The notes under the pieces: model-generated
What the model was told of the DNA's origin: nothing
What the model saw: only the letters and a program-made list of their open reading frames with translations
Databases searched by the model: none
Part shown: in pieces, positions 36,453 through 46,214 of the stretch
Position numbering within the stretch: the first letter of the stretch is position 1
Layout: each line of letters opens with the position of its first letter
Made by a program: the position numbers and the translations under genes
From: Paenibacillus aceris
GTDB lineage: Bacteria; Bacillota; Bacilli; Paenibacillales; NBRC-103111
Direction of reading: 5' to 3'
Assembly (NCBI RefSeq): GCF_017874035.1
Contig: NZ_JAGGKV010000007.1
Coordinates: 248,001 to 312,000, forward strand
DNA length: 64,000 nt

Positions 36453-36655
36453 TTGAGTGAAGCACTCTTGGCCCTACAGCAGCGCTATTTACAAATCTTC
36501 CGGACGTATCACATGTGAATCAGGATCTCTTTTAAGTAATGTCTAGCGTTACTCAACGCCATGCTGTACTAGGTGATCTAGAGAAGTTCAATCGGGTGCA
36601 AAATGAGATTTTAATGATTTTAAAGAACATAGGTGAGGGTGATTTCAATGACTAG
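36453..36655 (+). pseudogene. Remnant of a small transcriptional regulator
   Basis: A TTG-started frame reads LSEALLALQQRYLQIFRTYH and then stops. In another frame a C-terminal-like piece TQRHAVLGDLEKFNRVQNEI (running on ILMILKNIG) ends at TAG 36653-36655, overlapping the exporter start by 8 nt. The two ends resemble the first and last helices of MarR-type regulators; the HTH middle (about 80-100 codons) is absent. Inferred from pattern and position upstream of a drug exporter. Confidence 0.45.
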
Positions 36656-38150
36656 CATGGTAAATGCAAAACTACGCAAAGGCCCCATCATGGCTTCGCT
36701 GCTTATTGCCGCATTCGTGGCATTATTAAGCCAAACTGTCTTAAATGTGGCACTCCCCAAAATGATGATCGACCTGAACGTCAATGAAAGTACGATTCAA
36801 TGGCTGTCTAACGGCTATATGCTCGTGAACGGCGTTCTCGTTCCGATTAGTGCTTTCCTGATCAACCGGTTCACAACGCGTAAGTTATTTCTAACTGCCT
36901 CTACGTTATTCGCCGTCGGAACGATTGTTTGTGCATTATCCGGTAGTTTCAGTTCGCTGTTAGCCGGCCGGCTTGTACAAGCTGTTGGCGCTGGAATTCT
37001 AATGCCGCTTATGTCCGTTGTTGTTCTAACGATTTTCCCTGTCGCTGAGCGTGGTAAAGCTATGGGCATGATGGGGATCGCGATGATTTTTGCTCCAGCA
37101 ATTGGACCCACGATGTCCGGATGGGTTGTGGAGCATTACCATTGGCACGTTTTGTTTTATATCGTCCTACCGTTGGCTGTCTTTGCCGTTATATTCGGGG
37201 CCTTCTCCATGAAGGACGTTATTAAAACATCAAAGCCAAATCTGGATATCCTTGGCGTTATCCTTTCTACACTTGGCTTTGGCGGTATTCTTTACGGTTT
37301 TAGCGCAGCGGGGTCCGATGGCTGGGGAAGTACAGATGTAGTTGCCTGCCTCGTGGTGGGGGGAATCTCCTTGCTGCTCTTTGTTCTCCGTTCGATATTT
37401 GGCAAGACACCGTTGCTCGAGTTCCGCGTATTTAAATACTCGATGTTCTCGCTAACAACATTAATCAACGCCATCATTACGATGGCTATGTTCTCAGGCA
37501 TGATTCTGCTTCCTATCTTTCTGCAAAACATCAGGGGATTCACCCCGTTAGAATCAGGTCTGCTCTTGCTGCCGGGGGCTATCCTGATGGGGATTATGTC
37601 CCCTATTACAGGTATGATTTTCGATAAAGTGGGTGCTCGCTGGTTGGCTGTTATCGGGCTTATCATTACAACCATCACTACTTATGAGTTCAGCCAACTT
37701 ACAGCAGAATCGACCTACAATCATTTGATGCTGGTATACACGCTGCGGATGTTTGGAATGTCCATGCTGATGATGCCGATTCAGACAGCCGGTATGAACC
37801 AGCTGCCGCGGAGCCTGAATGCACACGGATCTGCGATGTCGCAGACGCTTCGTAACGTATCAGGGGCACTAGGAACGGCGCTGCTTGTGACCTTCATGAC
37901 GAACAAAGCGGCTTCTCATGCGAAAGAGCTCATCGTCTCGGGCCATATCGATCCGAGCAACAAGGCCAAGATGGCAGAAGTTTCGCAAGCGGCGACGATC
38001 TACGGCATCAACCACTCCTTTGTGGTCGCCACATGGCTGAGTGTTGTTGCGCTTGTGCTAGCCTTCTTCATCCGCAAGGTAACTCCGCACGAGGAAAGAG
38101 CAGTTCCAACGCCAGTTTCTGCAGCAGCGGTTGATCTTGCCGATAATTGA
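36648..38150 (+). CDS. DHA2-family multidrug MFS exporter
   Basis: 500-aa, 14-helix drug:H+ antiporter of the EmrB/QacA type. Helix 1-2 region LSQTVLNVALPKMMIDL, and motif C-like GIAMIFAPAIGPTMSGWVV in helix 5. ATG 36648 follows AGGGTGAT and overlaps the stop of the regulator remnant. The promoter carries an operator-like palindrome. If the regulator is truly broken, expression may be constitutive. Confidence 0.9.
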   Translation: MTSMVNAKLRKGPIMASLLIAAFVALLSQTVLNVALPKMMIDLNVNESTIQWLSNGYMLVNGVLVPISAFLINRFTTRKLFLTASTLFAVGTIVCALSGSFSSLLAGRLVQAVGAGILMPLMSVVVLTIFPVAERGKAMGMMGIAMIFAPAIGPTMSGWVVEHYHWHVLFYIVLPLAVFAVIFGAFSMKDVIKTSKPNLDILGVILSTLGFGGILYGFSAAGSDGWGSTDVVACLVVGGISLLLFVLRSIFGKTPLLEFRVFKYSMFSLTTLINAIITMAMFSGMILLPIFLQNIRGFTPLESGLLLLPGAILMGIMSPITGMIFDKVGARWLAVIGLIITTITTYEFSQLTAESTYNHLMLVYTLRMFGMSMLMMPIQTAGMNQLPRSLNAHGSAMSQTLRNVSGALGTALLVTFMTNKAASHAKELIVSGHIDPSNKAKMAEVSQAATIYGINHSFVVATWLSVVALVLAFFIRKVTPHEERAVPTPVSAAAVDLADN

Positions 38151-38210
38151 GGAGATTTTGGCCAGAGGCCGTTAAGTCTCTACTCGGGTGGCCTTTACCG
38201 GTAGCCTATG

Positions 38211-38390
38211 TTGTACTTCGTACAATATAGGGCCGCTTGCGCCTAACAAATCCGTATTTCATTGTATGAAGTACAATCATTTCAACTCAAAAGGTGCGAA
38301 ATCAACGATTTTTGCCCGAAATGTTGTATAAAATACATCATAGAGTCGCGCTGAGGCTTCTTTGCAGCCATGATGTTGTACGATGTACAA
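38211..38390. repeat. Second cluster of TTGTAY-N3-RTACAA palindromes
   Basis: Four 15-bp palindromes: TTGTACTTCGTACAA (38211), TTGTATGAAGTACAA (38262), TTGTATAAAATACAT (38324) and TTGTACGATGTACAA (38376), spaced 51-62 bp. Most are followed by A/CATAG. The layout mirrors 26591-26768. The 38.15-38.64 kb gap has no gene otherwise. Confidence 0.8.
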
Positions 38391-38395
38391 CATAG

Positions 38396-38442
38396 AAAGA
38401 TCGTCTGGCTTATTTATTGGCCGAGCCGGTCTTTCTTTTTTA
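38396..38442 (+). terminator. Terminator ending palindrome cluster 2
   Basis: An imperfect AAAGATCGTCTGGC / GCCGAGCCGGTCTTT stem is followed by CTTTTTT. Shares sequence with the hairpin at 26731. Confidence 0.7.
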
Positions 38443-38544
38443 GCGATGAAGCAGCGGGGGAACGCTAACATCTCTGGTTTGGCTGCGAGTTTTTCCTACT
38501 AACCAAACCATGTACCAGCCCTACAAAGCCAGCACGGACTAGTT

Positions 38545-38596
38545 CCAAACATAACTTCCGTGCGCAAGACTTTTGCGATAAAATAAGTGGAGGTCA
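38545..38596 (+). pseudogene. GNAT gene fragment
   Basis: 52 bp beginning CCAAACATAACTTCCGTGCG match 36142-36193 inside the GNAT gene at roughly 80% by eye. The fragment has no frame and is a decayed duplicate. Confidence 0.6.
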
Positions 38597-38642
38597 ATTT
38601 GTTAGGGCAATTACTTGCAGGTAGGGGAAGGTGGCAGAATCT

Positions 38643-39479
38643 GTGGAAAATATCGTGAGTCAATCGTGGCTGCTCGGGCAGTTGGGCGATGCGAACATCG
38701 TCATTGCGGATTGCCGTTTTGCGTTAGGACAACCTGAATCAGGCAGAAATCATTATGAACAAGATCATATAACAGGAGCTGTATACGTAGATTTGGAGAA
38801 GGACTTATCCGGTGCCAAAATGGCGCACGGCGGCAGGCATCCGCTCCCTGATCTCGGTGCATTCTCCATCCTCGTGGGCAGCCTCGGGATCGACAGCACC
38901 AAAACCGTCGTCGCTTACGACGATCAAGGAGGAGCCATGGCTTCACGCCTATGGTGGATGCTGAAATTCCTCGGGCACTCCGAGGTCTACGTACTCGATC
39001 AAGGGTACGCTGCCTGGAAAGCGGCGGGCTTCCCCATCACGGATGAAGCACCTGCCATATATCCGCGAACATTCTCACCAAAGGTGCAGCGTACCATGCT
39101 GGCCTCGATGGACGAAGTCAAGGACAAGCTTGGTCGTCCGGGCGTCGTGCTCGTGGACTCGCGTGAGGAGCGCCGCTACCTCGGCTTGGAAGAGCCGATC
39201 GATCCGGTAGCCGGGCACATTCCTGGCGCGCGGAACTACTTCTGGAAAGGCGTGCTAGGCGCTGACGGCGCTTGGTTGCCCGCGGCAAAGCAGGAGCAGC
39301 ATTTTGCCAGCTTGCGCGATGCCGATGAAATCATCGTTTACTGCGGCTCCGGCGTGACGGCTTGCCCGAACGTCCTGGGCCTGAGCGAAGCGGGCTTCGA
39401 TAACGTGAAGCTCTACAGTGGAAGCTGGAGCGATTGGATCAGTTGGGAAGACAATCCCGTGGCGACGGGGGAGGAGTAG
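38643..39479 (+). CDS. Thiosulfate/3-mercaptopyruvate sulfurtransferase
   Basis: 278-aa tandem rhodanese. The N-terminal inactive domain has HITGAVYVDLEKDLSG; the C-terminal catalytic domain has the active Cys in VYCGSGVTACPN (about 235-246), where the CGSGVTA loop is typical of the SseA/mercaptopyruvate branch. Transfers sulfane sulfur to cyanide or thiols. GTG 38643 lies 8 nt after AAGGTGG; GTG 38631 overlaps that site. Confidence 0.9.
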   Translation: MENIVSQSWLLGQLGDANIVIADCRFALGQPESGRNHYEQDHITGAVYVDLEKDLSGAKMAHGGRHPLPDLGAFSILVGSLGIDSTKTVVAYDDQGGAMASRLWWMLKFLGHSEVYVLDQGYAAWKAAGFPITDEAPAIYPRTFSPKVQRTMLASMDEVKDKLGRPGVVLVDSREERRYLGLEEPIDPVAGHIPGARNYFWKGVLGADGAWLPAAKQEQHFASLRDADEIIVYCGSGVTACPNVLGLSEAGFDNVKLYSGSWSDWISWEDNPVATGEE

Positions 39480-39640
39480 AAGAAACCACTCGTGCTCTGG
39501 GAGACGCGGTTTCGAGGGCTGTGACAGGCTGCCTGCGGGTGGATTGTTGCAGTCCTTTTTGTTACGCCTTTCCTTCAGCGAAACCAGTGTTTTGAGGACA
39601 GCACTGGGGCAAGAAAGCAGATAATGAAAGGAGTATGCTC

Positions 39641-40441
39641 ATGATTACACATTTTGCTCAATTGGAACTGCATACAGTGTCCATTCAAGGTGTTAAGCAG
39701 TTTTACCATGATCAACTGAAGTTTCCGGTTGGTTTTGAGTCGGCTGATGAAATCCATTTACATCCTACGGAACATTTCGCACTAATCTTTAGGGAGGTAA
39801 CGAAGGCATTAAATCCTGTGCATATTGCCTTTGAAGTGCCGTTTACAGCATTCGATCATGCAGTGAATGTTGTTCAGCAAGCCGGTGTAACGCTTCTGAA
39901 GTGGCCTGATGGCAGAACGGTTGATAAGTCAGAAACAGGCAGGAACGTTTATTTTCGGGATGGAGACGGGAATCTGCTAGAACTTATTGCGCACGTCTAT
40001 GTACATGAGGGAGTGCTGCGTCCATGCGGTGATTTGAACATTCTGTATCTGAGAGAAGTAGGGTTTCCGGTGGATGACGTGACTGCTTTCAGGGAGTTGT
40101 TGGTGGAGCTGTTTGATTTTAAGCTGGATAAAGTAGCCGATAATTTTACATTTGCTATTGGGGGAACTGCGCATGCGGTTGTCGTTTCGAAAATGAGAAA
40201 GTGGATACCTATCGCCATGACAGCTCTACCACCGGCAATGAATGTCACGCTAGGTGTGCCAAATCAGCCCGTCATCGATGCTGTCATAAGGAATCTAGAG
40301 GCAAAAGGTATCCTGTATACGATAGCAAACAACAGGCTTCATTTTAAAATAGATGATTATAACTTGTTTTTGAAGCTTACAAATATGCCTCAAGAAGTAC
40401 CTGCTCTCCTGCAGCTGCCTTACTCTCGCGAGCGAAATTAG
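39641..40441 (+). CDS. VOC-family (glyoxalase/dioxygenase fold) protein
   Basis: 266-aa protein with two vicinal-oxygen-chelate modules; FRDGDGNLLELIAH (about 108-121) is the metal-site β-strand with its Glu. The second module is weaker. Could be a ring-cleavage-type or lyase-type member (CatE-like); substrate unreadable. ATG 39641 follows AAAGGAG by 7 nt. Confidence 0.8.
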   Translation: MITHFAQLELHTVSIQGVKQFYHDQLKFPVGFESADEIHLHPTEHFALIFREVTKALNPVHIAFEVPFTAFDHAVNVVQQAGVTLLKWPDGRTVDKSETGRNVYFRDGDGNLLELIAHVYVHEGVLRPCGDLNILYLREVGFPVDDVTAFRELLVELFDFKLDKVADNFTFAIGGTAHAVVVSKMRKWIPIAMTALPPAMNVTLGVPNQPVIDAVIRNLEAKGILYTIANNRLHFKIDDYNLFLKLTNMPQEVPALLQLPYSRERN

Positions 40442-40476
40442 CGAACCATTTTCAAGCCTGCCCCCGGGAGAAGACG

Positions 40477-41247
40477 CTAGTCTTCCACCCGGCTAAAATT
40501 CACTTCCAAACGAACAGGGCAATGATCGCTGCCCAAAATATCGCAGTCGATGTCGGCGCTGACGATGTTGGGGCCCAGCCTTGCAGAAGCGACAAAATAG
40601 TCGATGCGCCATCCGACATTCCGTGCACGCACGCCCGGCATATTCGACCACCAACTGTAGACGTCGGTGCGGTCGGGATAAAGATGCCGGAACGTATCGA
40701 GGAAGCCGGCTTCCAGCAGCTCGGTCATTTTACCACGCTCTTCTAGGGTGAAACCGGAGTTGTTGTGGTTGCCTTTGGCATTCTTGAGGTCGATCTCCTG
40801 ATGAGCGACGTTCAGATCGCCGCAGGCGATGACCGGCTTCTGCGCATCCAACTGCAGGAGGTAGTTGCGGAAGCGATCCTCCCATTCCAGCCGGTACTCC
40901 AGTCTGGAAAGATCGCGTTTGGCGTTCGGGGTATACACCGTCACCAGATAGAAGTCCTCGAACTCGAGCGTGATAATCCTGCCCTCGGGTTCTTCATCTT
41001 CCTCCATGCCGTAGCGCACGGAAATCGGCTCCATTTTCGTAAAAACAGCGGTGCCGGAGTAGCCTTTTTTGACAGCGTAATTCCAGTACTGCTTGTAGTT
41101 ATCGCCAAGCGCGAGTTGGATTTGTCCTTCTTGCAATTTCGTCTCCTGCACGCAAATAATGTCCGCATCCGTCTCCTCGACATAATCCAGAAAGCCTTTG
41201 TTTACGCAAGCTCGCAACCCGTTAACATTCCACGACACCAGTTTCAT
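40477..41247 (-). CDS. exoA: Exodeoxyribonuclease III (AP endonuclease)
   Basis: 256-aa base-excision-repair enzyme that cuts at abasic sites. KLVSWNVNGLRA (N-terminus, Mg Asn), IICVQETKLQ (Glu), CGDLNVAHQEIDL (Asp/Asn), and C-terminal SDHCPVRLE (catalytic Asp-His). ATG 41247 follows AAGGAG by about 11 nt. Confidence 0.95.
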   Translation of the reverse strand: MKLVSWNVNGLRACVNKGFLDYVEETDADIICVQETKLQEGQIQLALGDNYKQYWNYAVKKGYSGTAVFTKMEPISVRYGMEEDEEPEGRIITLEFEDFYLVTVYTPNAKRDLSRLEYRLEWEDRFRNYLLQLDAQKPVIACGDLNVAHQEIDLKNAKGNHNNSGFTLEERGKMTELLEAGFLDTFRHLYPDRTDVYSWWSNMPGVRARNVGWRIDYFVASARLGPNIVSADIDCDILGSDHCPVRLEVNFSRVED

Positions 41248-41537
41248 TCGTCCCAATTCTCCTTACGTTCACATAATTTCTCATCACAGTGTAACACAAG
41301 TTGGACTTGAGTCACATTAGCCGGGTCATGATCTGAGGTGCTCGCAAGCTCACCTCGTCGATCCTGAGCCGCAGCGCCTCCTTTTCCATGATAGATACTG
41401 GAGCTCATAGATATATAAGAAAATACCTTTCACTTTTATCAGTTTTATTGATTTCATTTCTCAGCCTCTCCAAGCTATACTTTTATTATCCGAGTAAGTT
41501 CATGGGTTTAATATAAAAGAAGGCGAGGTCATACGAG

Positions 41538-42470
41538 ATGGCGACCATATACAATAATTTAACAGAGCTGATCGGCAATACGCCGCTGCTAGAGCTTTGG
41601 AATTACAATAAACGGCAGGGGCTTGAGGCGAAGGTAATGGCGAAGTTGGAGTATTTTAACCCGGCTGGGAGTGTCAAAGATCGTATCGGTTTCGCCATGA
41701 TCAAAGAAGCGGAGAAAGACGGCAAAATAAATCCGGGTACGGTTATCATAGAGCCGACCAGCGGGAACACAGGGATAGGTCTTGCTTTTGCTGCTGCGGC
41801 ATTAGGGTATCGCTTAATCATTACGATTCCGGAGTCGTTCAGTATAGAGCGAAGAAAATTATTGAAAGCACTGGGCGCGGAAGTCGTACTCACGCCTGCC
41901 TCGGAAGGCATGATGGGTGCGATGAAGAAAGCGGAGGAACTGGCGGTAGAGCTGCCAAACTCCTTCATTCCGCAGCAATTCAGCAATCCAGCGAATCCTG
42001 AGGTGCATAGAAAGACGACGGCCGAGGAGATATGGCGGGATACGGACGGTAACGTTGATATTTTTGTTGCAGGCGTAGGTTCAGGCGGGACGATCACGGG
42101 AGTGGGGGAGTTTCTCAAGCAGAGAAATCCATCCGCTCAGATCATCGCCGTAGAGCCATCCAACTCGCCGGTTCTACTAGGCGGACGTCGTGGCGCGCAC
42201 CAGATTCAGGGGATTGGCGCCGGTTTCGTGCCGGACAACTTCGACCGGTCCGTTGTCGATGAAATTGTCAGTGTCTCCGACGAGGATGCATTTGCGACGG
42301 CGCGCGCGCTGGCTAAGACCGAGGGGTTGCTGGTCGGCATCTCATCCGGTGCAGCCGCTTTTGCAGCGACAGAAATCGCCAAAAGGCCCGAAAACAAAGG
42401 GAAGATCATTGTGGTCATCCTCCCGGATACGGGTGAGCGTTACTTGTCTACAGCACTTTTTGACGAGTAA
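41538..42470 (+). CDS. cysK: Cysteine synthase A
   Basis: 310-aa PLP enzyme making cysteine from O-acetylserine and sulfide. PLP Lys is in [15 protein letters not shown] (about 43), with the substrate loop [13 protein letters not shown], phosphate-binding [10 protein letters not shown] and SSGAAA. ATG 41538 follows GGCGAGG. The 280-bp divergent region with exoA holds AT-rich promoter-like sequence (TATACT 41473) but no recognisable T-box or S-box. Confidence 0.95.
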   Translation: MATIYNNLTELIGNTPLLELWNYNKRQGLEAKVMAKLEYFNPAGSVKDRIGFAMIKEAEKDGKINPGTVIIEPTSGNTGIGLAFAAAALGYRLIITIPESFSIERRKLLKALGAEVVLTPASEGMMGAMKKAEELAVELPNSFIPQQFSNPANPEVHRKTTAEEIWRDTDGNVDIFVAGVGSGGTITGVGEFLKQRNPSAQIIAVEPSNSPVLLGGRRGAHQIQGIGAGFVPDNFDRSVVDEIVSVSDEDAFATARALAKTEGLLVGISSGAAAFAATEIAKRPENKGKIIVVILPDTGERYLSTALFDE

Positions 42471-42494
42471 TCGGGGACTGTCCCTGTATATGAA

Positions 42495-42528
42495 CAACAG
42501 ACCGCTCCCTAAATGAGGCGGTCTGTTG
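42495..42528. terminator. Convergent terminator hairpin
   Basis: A perfect 11-bp inverted repeat CAACAGACCGC / GCGGTCTGTTG between cysK and the opposing GGDEF/EAL gene; no long T-run. Confidence 0.7.
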
Positions 42529-42530
42529 CG

Positions 42531-44384
42531 TTAGACTTCAACCAGTGCATGGAAAGCCTGATGCTCGGGCAGCGGCTTGCTGAAATAGTACCCTTGCACA
42601 AAATCACAGCCAATCGCTTGCAGAATGCGAAGCTGCTCTTGCTTCTCAACGCCTTCGGCGACGACCTCTTTATCGATTCGCTGAACGAGAGAGATGATCG
42701 ACTCCATGATCACTCTGTCCACGGAGCTATCATCAATATGATCAATGAAGGATTTATCGATTTTAATAATGTCCGCAGGCAGCTGCTTGATATAGCTTAG
42801 GGAAGAAAAGCCCTTCCCAAAGTCGTCAAGTGCTATTCGCACTCCTTTATCCCTAAGGAAGTTCAAGTGGTTGGTGGATGTTTCGATGGATTGAATGAGC
42901 AGGGTCTCGGTCAGTTCCAGCACCAGATGGCGAGGGTCCAGCCCAGTCTCGGCTAAAACAGCCAAAACTTGATCCGCAAAATCATACTGCATCAACTGCA
43001 GCGCAGAGATATTGACGGATATTGTAAAGCGCGTCTGCAAAGCATCCTGCCACTTTTTGGCCGTTTGACAGGCTGTTTGCAGCACCCAATAACCGATCGG
43101 CACGATGAGGCCGGTCTCTTCGGCCAATTGAATCCACTCGGCAGGGGGAATATACAACCCATCCGGCTGCTGCCAGCGCAGTAAGGCCTCATACCCCTTA
43201 ACCTCTCCGCTTGGCACGTGAACTTGCTTCTGAAAATGCAGAGTGAACTGATTCTGCGACAGAGCCCCTTGCAGCGCATCTTCCAACTTACGCTTATGAA
43301 GCAGATCGAATCGCATCGTTTCATCAAAAATACGGAACTGATGCTTCCCTCCGGCCTTCGCTTTACGCATAGCGACATCGGAACATATGAGCAGCTGCTC
43401 GGTCGTACGGCCATGATCAGGATACAGTGCAACCCCCATGCTCACTTTGAGCGGAAAGGATACGCCAGCAACCTGAAAAGGAGATTGGCAGGCTTTCCAA
43501 ATCGAAAGTACAGTGCTTCTGAAATCTGAATCATTGCTGCCAACATCCAGAATGAGGTTAAACTCGTCTCCTCCTGAACGGGAAATATGCATGCCGGGGG
43601 TAAAAGTATGTACCATTTTACGGGCAAAAAATCGTAGATATTGATCTCCAGTGGCATATCCGACGGAATCATTGATCATTTGAAAGTTATCGACATTGAC
43701 CCAAATCACGCAAACTCGGCCGTTGGCGGCAGCCGCTTTCTGTATCGCATTTTCTAAATATTCATGAGCGGAGAAACGATTAGGAAGTAGAGTTAACGTA
43801 TCGGTGGTGGCCAAAATCTTGATTTGTTCGGCTTTATCCAGCGTATCTTTTTGCAGCGTGAAGAAGCGCGACATGAGCCTTCGGTTATTGCTAGACACCA
43901 TGAGTAGGCTGATAATGATTAACAGCGTCCACGTCAGTGTGCCAGTAAGTATTTGAGCCGGGAGTTCTAAGCGGTTGGCTTTTACAAATAAAAAGAAGTA
44001 AGCATCCGCTGCCGCAGCAAGCAAAATGCCGACATACATCGCATTTCTGCGCATAAAAACTGTCGCGACAACGACAATGTAAATGCTGCTGAATGCATTC
44101 GTGATTGCAGGTATGAAGATCATGAGCAGCATCGTATTCAGAAATTGTCCGAAAATAGGGATGTAACCGATCCAGCCCGAATCCTTATGATAGTAATAAG
44201 AGATGATATAGACGGATAGAGTCAGGATATTGGCAGTAACCAAGTACAAATAATGGGGGGGAGTTAATCCAAGTTTGGTGACTGCTAAAGAAAGGACCGA
44301 CGTTAATATCGTGAAATTAAACAGCAATAACCGCAAGGCGATCGTATTTCTCTGACTGCGATTCTCGCTTATTAATACTTCCAT
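42531..44384 (-). CDS. Membrane GGDEF-EAL protein
   Basis: 617-aa bifunctional c-di-GMP enzyme candidate. About six N-terminal helices (to residue 180) form an unnamed membrane sensor. GGDEF is intact in ISRSGGDEF, with no RxxD inhibitory site at the usual position. EAL is fully canonical: GYEALLRW, VNISALQL, LELTETLL, ALDDFGKGFSSL, IKIDKSF, VAEGVE, QGYYFSKP. The intact EAL suggests phosphodiesterase activity. ATG 44384 follows AGGGG; ATG 44414 is in frame but lacks a site. Confidence 0.92.
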   Translation of the reverse strand: MEVLISENRSQRNTIALRLLLFNFTILTSVLSLAVTKLGLTPPHYLYLVTANILTLSVYIISYYYHKDSGWIGYIPIFGQFLNTMLLMIFIPAITNAFSSIYIVVVATVFMRRNAMYVGILLAAAADAYFFLFVKANRLELPAQILTGTLTWTLLIIISLLMVSSNNRRLMSRFFTLQKDTLDKAEQIKILATTDTLTLLPNRFSAHEYLENAIQKAAAANGRVCVIWVNVDNFQMINDSVGYATGDQYLRFFARKMVHTFTPGMHISRSGGDEFNLILDVGSNDSDFRSTVLSIWKACQSPFQVAGVSFPLKVSMGVALYPDHGRTTEQLLICSDVAMRKAKAGGKHQFRIFDETMRFDLLHKRKLEDALQGALSQNQFTLHFQKQVHVPSGEVKGYEALLRWQQPDGLYIPPAEWIQLAEETGLIVPIGYWVLQTACQTAKKWQDALQTRFTISVNISALQLMQYDFADQVLAVLAETGLDPRHLVLELTETLLIQSIETSTNHLNFLRDKGVRIALDDFGKGFSSLSYIKQLPADIIKIDKSFIDHIDDSSVDRVIMESIISLVQRIDKEVVAEGVEKQEQLRILQAIGCDFVQGYYFSKPLPEHQAFHALVEV

Positions 44385-44513
44385 ACTTCTATTGCCCCTA
44401 TCAAAATCTGTCATCTGTAGGTTTGTGTCGAATGACTAGATATCCTGTTGAAAATTGTAAATTAAAACAAGATTTTTGTAAACCTTTGCCAAATAAATAA
44501 AGTGATAATGTTG

Positions 44514-44563
44514 CAAAAAAAAGACAAAATCCCCTTCCGGCTCGCTTTTGAGTGGAAGAGGAT
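44514..44563 (-). terminator. Terminator of DHA2 exporter 2
   Basis: On the minus strand ATCCTCTTCC / GGAAGGGGAT is followed by TTTTGTCTTTTTTTT. Confidence 0.85.
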
Positions 44564-44570
44564 ATCCATT

Positions 44571-46106
44571 TTAGTGGGAGGCCGTGTAAGCCTCCGTATT
44601 TGGCTGGATTTCGAATTTCTCTTTGCTCATGGCAAAGGCGGCAGCTAAAGCCAGGACGGCGGGGATGAGTCCCCAAGCAAACGTGGTTACGATAGATGAC
44701 GAGAGGCTGCCCGAAATTTGTCCGAGCACCCCTGCGGGAATTTGGACGCGGGTTGCAGGATCTAGCAGCGCATGCGGATCTTTAGCATCAAAGCCCTGCG
44801 GCAAAGCAGAAGAGCCGCTGCCTGCTGTAAAGACGTCTGCCAAATGCTTTGTCAGCGAATGGCTTTGAATAATGCCGAAGACGGTGATACCGATCGTCAT
44901 GCCGAGTGAGCGGAGAAAGTTCAACGTTGAGTTTGCTGCCCCCCGTTGGGTCGCAGGTACGCTATGAATGGCAGCGTTGCTCAGAACCGAGAAGGAAGCG
45001 CCGATTCCAAGGCCAACCAAGATCATGTAGAGGGTGATGATCAAACGCGTTGAACCCGGAGTTAACGTCATGAGCAGAGCCATTCCCACCACAAGCAGCG
45101 CGAGGGTTGATAGGAGAATAGCGCGATACGTAAACTTGCTGATCAAGAAGCCCCCTGCCGTAGCGGTAACCACGGTTCCCAGCATCATCGGCAGAAGCAC
45201 GAGACCGGAGTTCGTGGCGCTTCCGCCGAGAACGCCTTGAATGAAGATCGGGATGTACACGGATGCGGTAATAAATGCGGCACCGCTTAACATGGCAATC
45301 GCATTGCTTGCCGCATACAGTCGGTCTCGAAACATACGGAAGGAAATAATCGGCTCTTCTGCCCGGGTCTCTACATAGATGAAAGAGACAGTCAGCAAGG
45401 CAAATCCGATGAATAATCCGAGGATGGGGGCTGAATGCCAGGCGTACTGTTTACCGCCCAGCTCCATGGCGAACATGAGGCAGACGATTGCGCCGACAAG
45501 CGTTAATGCGCCGGACCAGTCGATACGCTGTCTGACGTGCTGGAGCGATTCTTTATAGAAAATGGCAACCATCAGGAAAGCGATCAGACCCAGCGGAAGA
45601 TTAATATAGAAAATCCACTCCCATTTCACATAGTCGGTCATATAAGCGCCAAGCAGCGGTCCGAAAATACTGGACATGCCGAAAACTGCGCCAAAGAGTC
45701 CCATCAATTTGCCCCGGCTTTCAGGTTTGACCGTATCAAACATAATCGTAAAGGCAATAGGCACCAAGGCACCTCCGCCAATCCCTTGAATAGCGCGATA
45801 AATGCTTAACTGTACGATGGATGAGGCAGTTCCGCAGAGCGCGGAGCCGAGCATAAATACCACGATGCCGAAGATGAAAAACCTTTTGCGCCCATACATA
45901 TCCGAGAGCTTGCCGAAGATCGGCATCCCCGCCATTTCTGCGACCATATAGGCCGATGTGACCCAAACGAATTTATCCAGTCCTCCGAGGTCTGCGATGA
46001 TAGAACCCATAGCTGTGGCGACGATGGTGTTGTCCATCGAGGCCATGAGAATGGCGAGCAGTAATCCGGCTACGACCATGCCTGTTTGATTCATTGATTT
46101 CATCAT
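44571..46106 (-). CDS. DHA2-family multidrug MFS exporter 2
   Basis: 511-aa, 14-helix exporter. Helix 1 LLAILMASMDNTIVATAMGS with the family Asp, motif A GKLSDMYGRKRFF, motif C-like SSIFGPLLGAYMTD. ATG 46106 lies 9 nt after AAAGGA. Upstream a TATAC/GTATA palindrome and a terminator separate it from the membrane-protein pair. Confidence 0.9.
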   Translation of the reverse strand: MMKSMNQTGMVVAGLLLAILMASMDNTIVATAMGSIIADLGGLDKFVWVTSAYMVAEMAGMPIFGKLSDMYGRKRFFIFGIVVFMLGSALCGTASSIVQLSIYRAIQGIGGGALVPIAFTIMFDTVKPESRGKLMGLFGAVFGMSSIFGPLLGAYMTDYVKWEWIFYINLPLGLIAFLMVAIFYKESLQHVRQRIDWSGALTLVGAIVCLMFAMELGGKQYAWHSAPILGLFIGFALLTVSFIYVETRAEEPIISFRMFRDRLYAASNAIAMLSGAAFITASVYIPIFIQGVLGGSATNSGLVLLPMMLGTVVTATAGGFLISKFTYRAILLSTLALLVVGMALLMTLTPGSTRLIITLYMILVGLGIGASFSVLSNAAIHSVPATQRGAANSTLNFLRSLGMTIGITVFGIIQSHSLTKHLADVFTAGSGSSALPQGFDAKDPHALLDPATRVQIPAGVLGQISGSLSSSIVTTFAWGLIPAVLALAAAFAMSKEKFEIQPNTEAYTASH

Positions 46107-46140
46107 GTGATCCAATCCTTTCATTTCATCTTATTTTTCA

Positions 46141-46155
46141 TATACCTGAAGTATA
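46141..46155. promoter_or_regulatory. Small palindrome upstream of exporter 2
   Basis: TATACCTGAAGTATA (5-bp arms) lies 35 nt from the exporter start. A possible repressor site; weak because the arms are short. Confidence 0.3.
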
Positions 46156-46188
46156 AACAAATAACCCTGACAAGAGTCTGTCAGGGTT
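46155..46188 (-). terminator. Terminator of the CBO0543-like gene pair
   Basis: A perfect 10-bp stem AACCCTGACA / TGTCAGGGTT with an AT-rich tail on the minus strand. Confidence 0.8.
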
Positions 46189-46214
46189 AGGAACCGGATT
46201 TTCAAATAGTTATC

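Noticed and set aside
41310..41537. T-box or S-box leader before cysK
   Set aside because: No T-box sequence, specifier stem or SAM aptamer blocks; only AT-rich promoter-like sequence.
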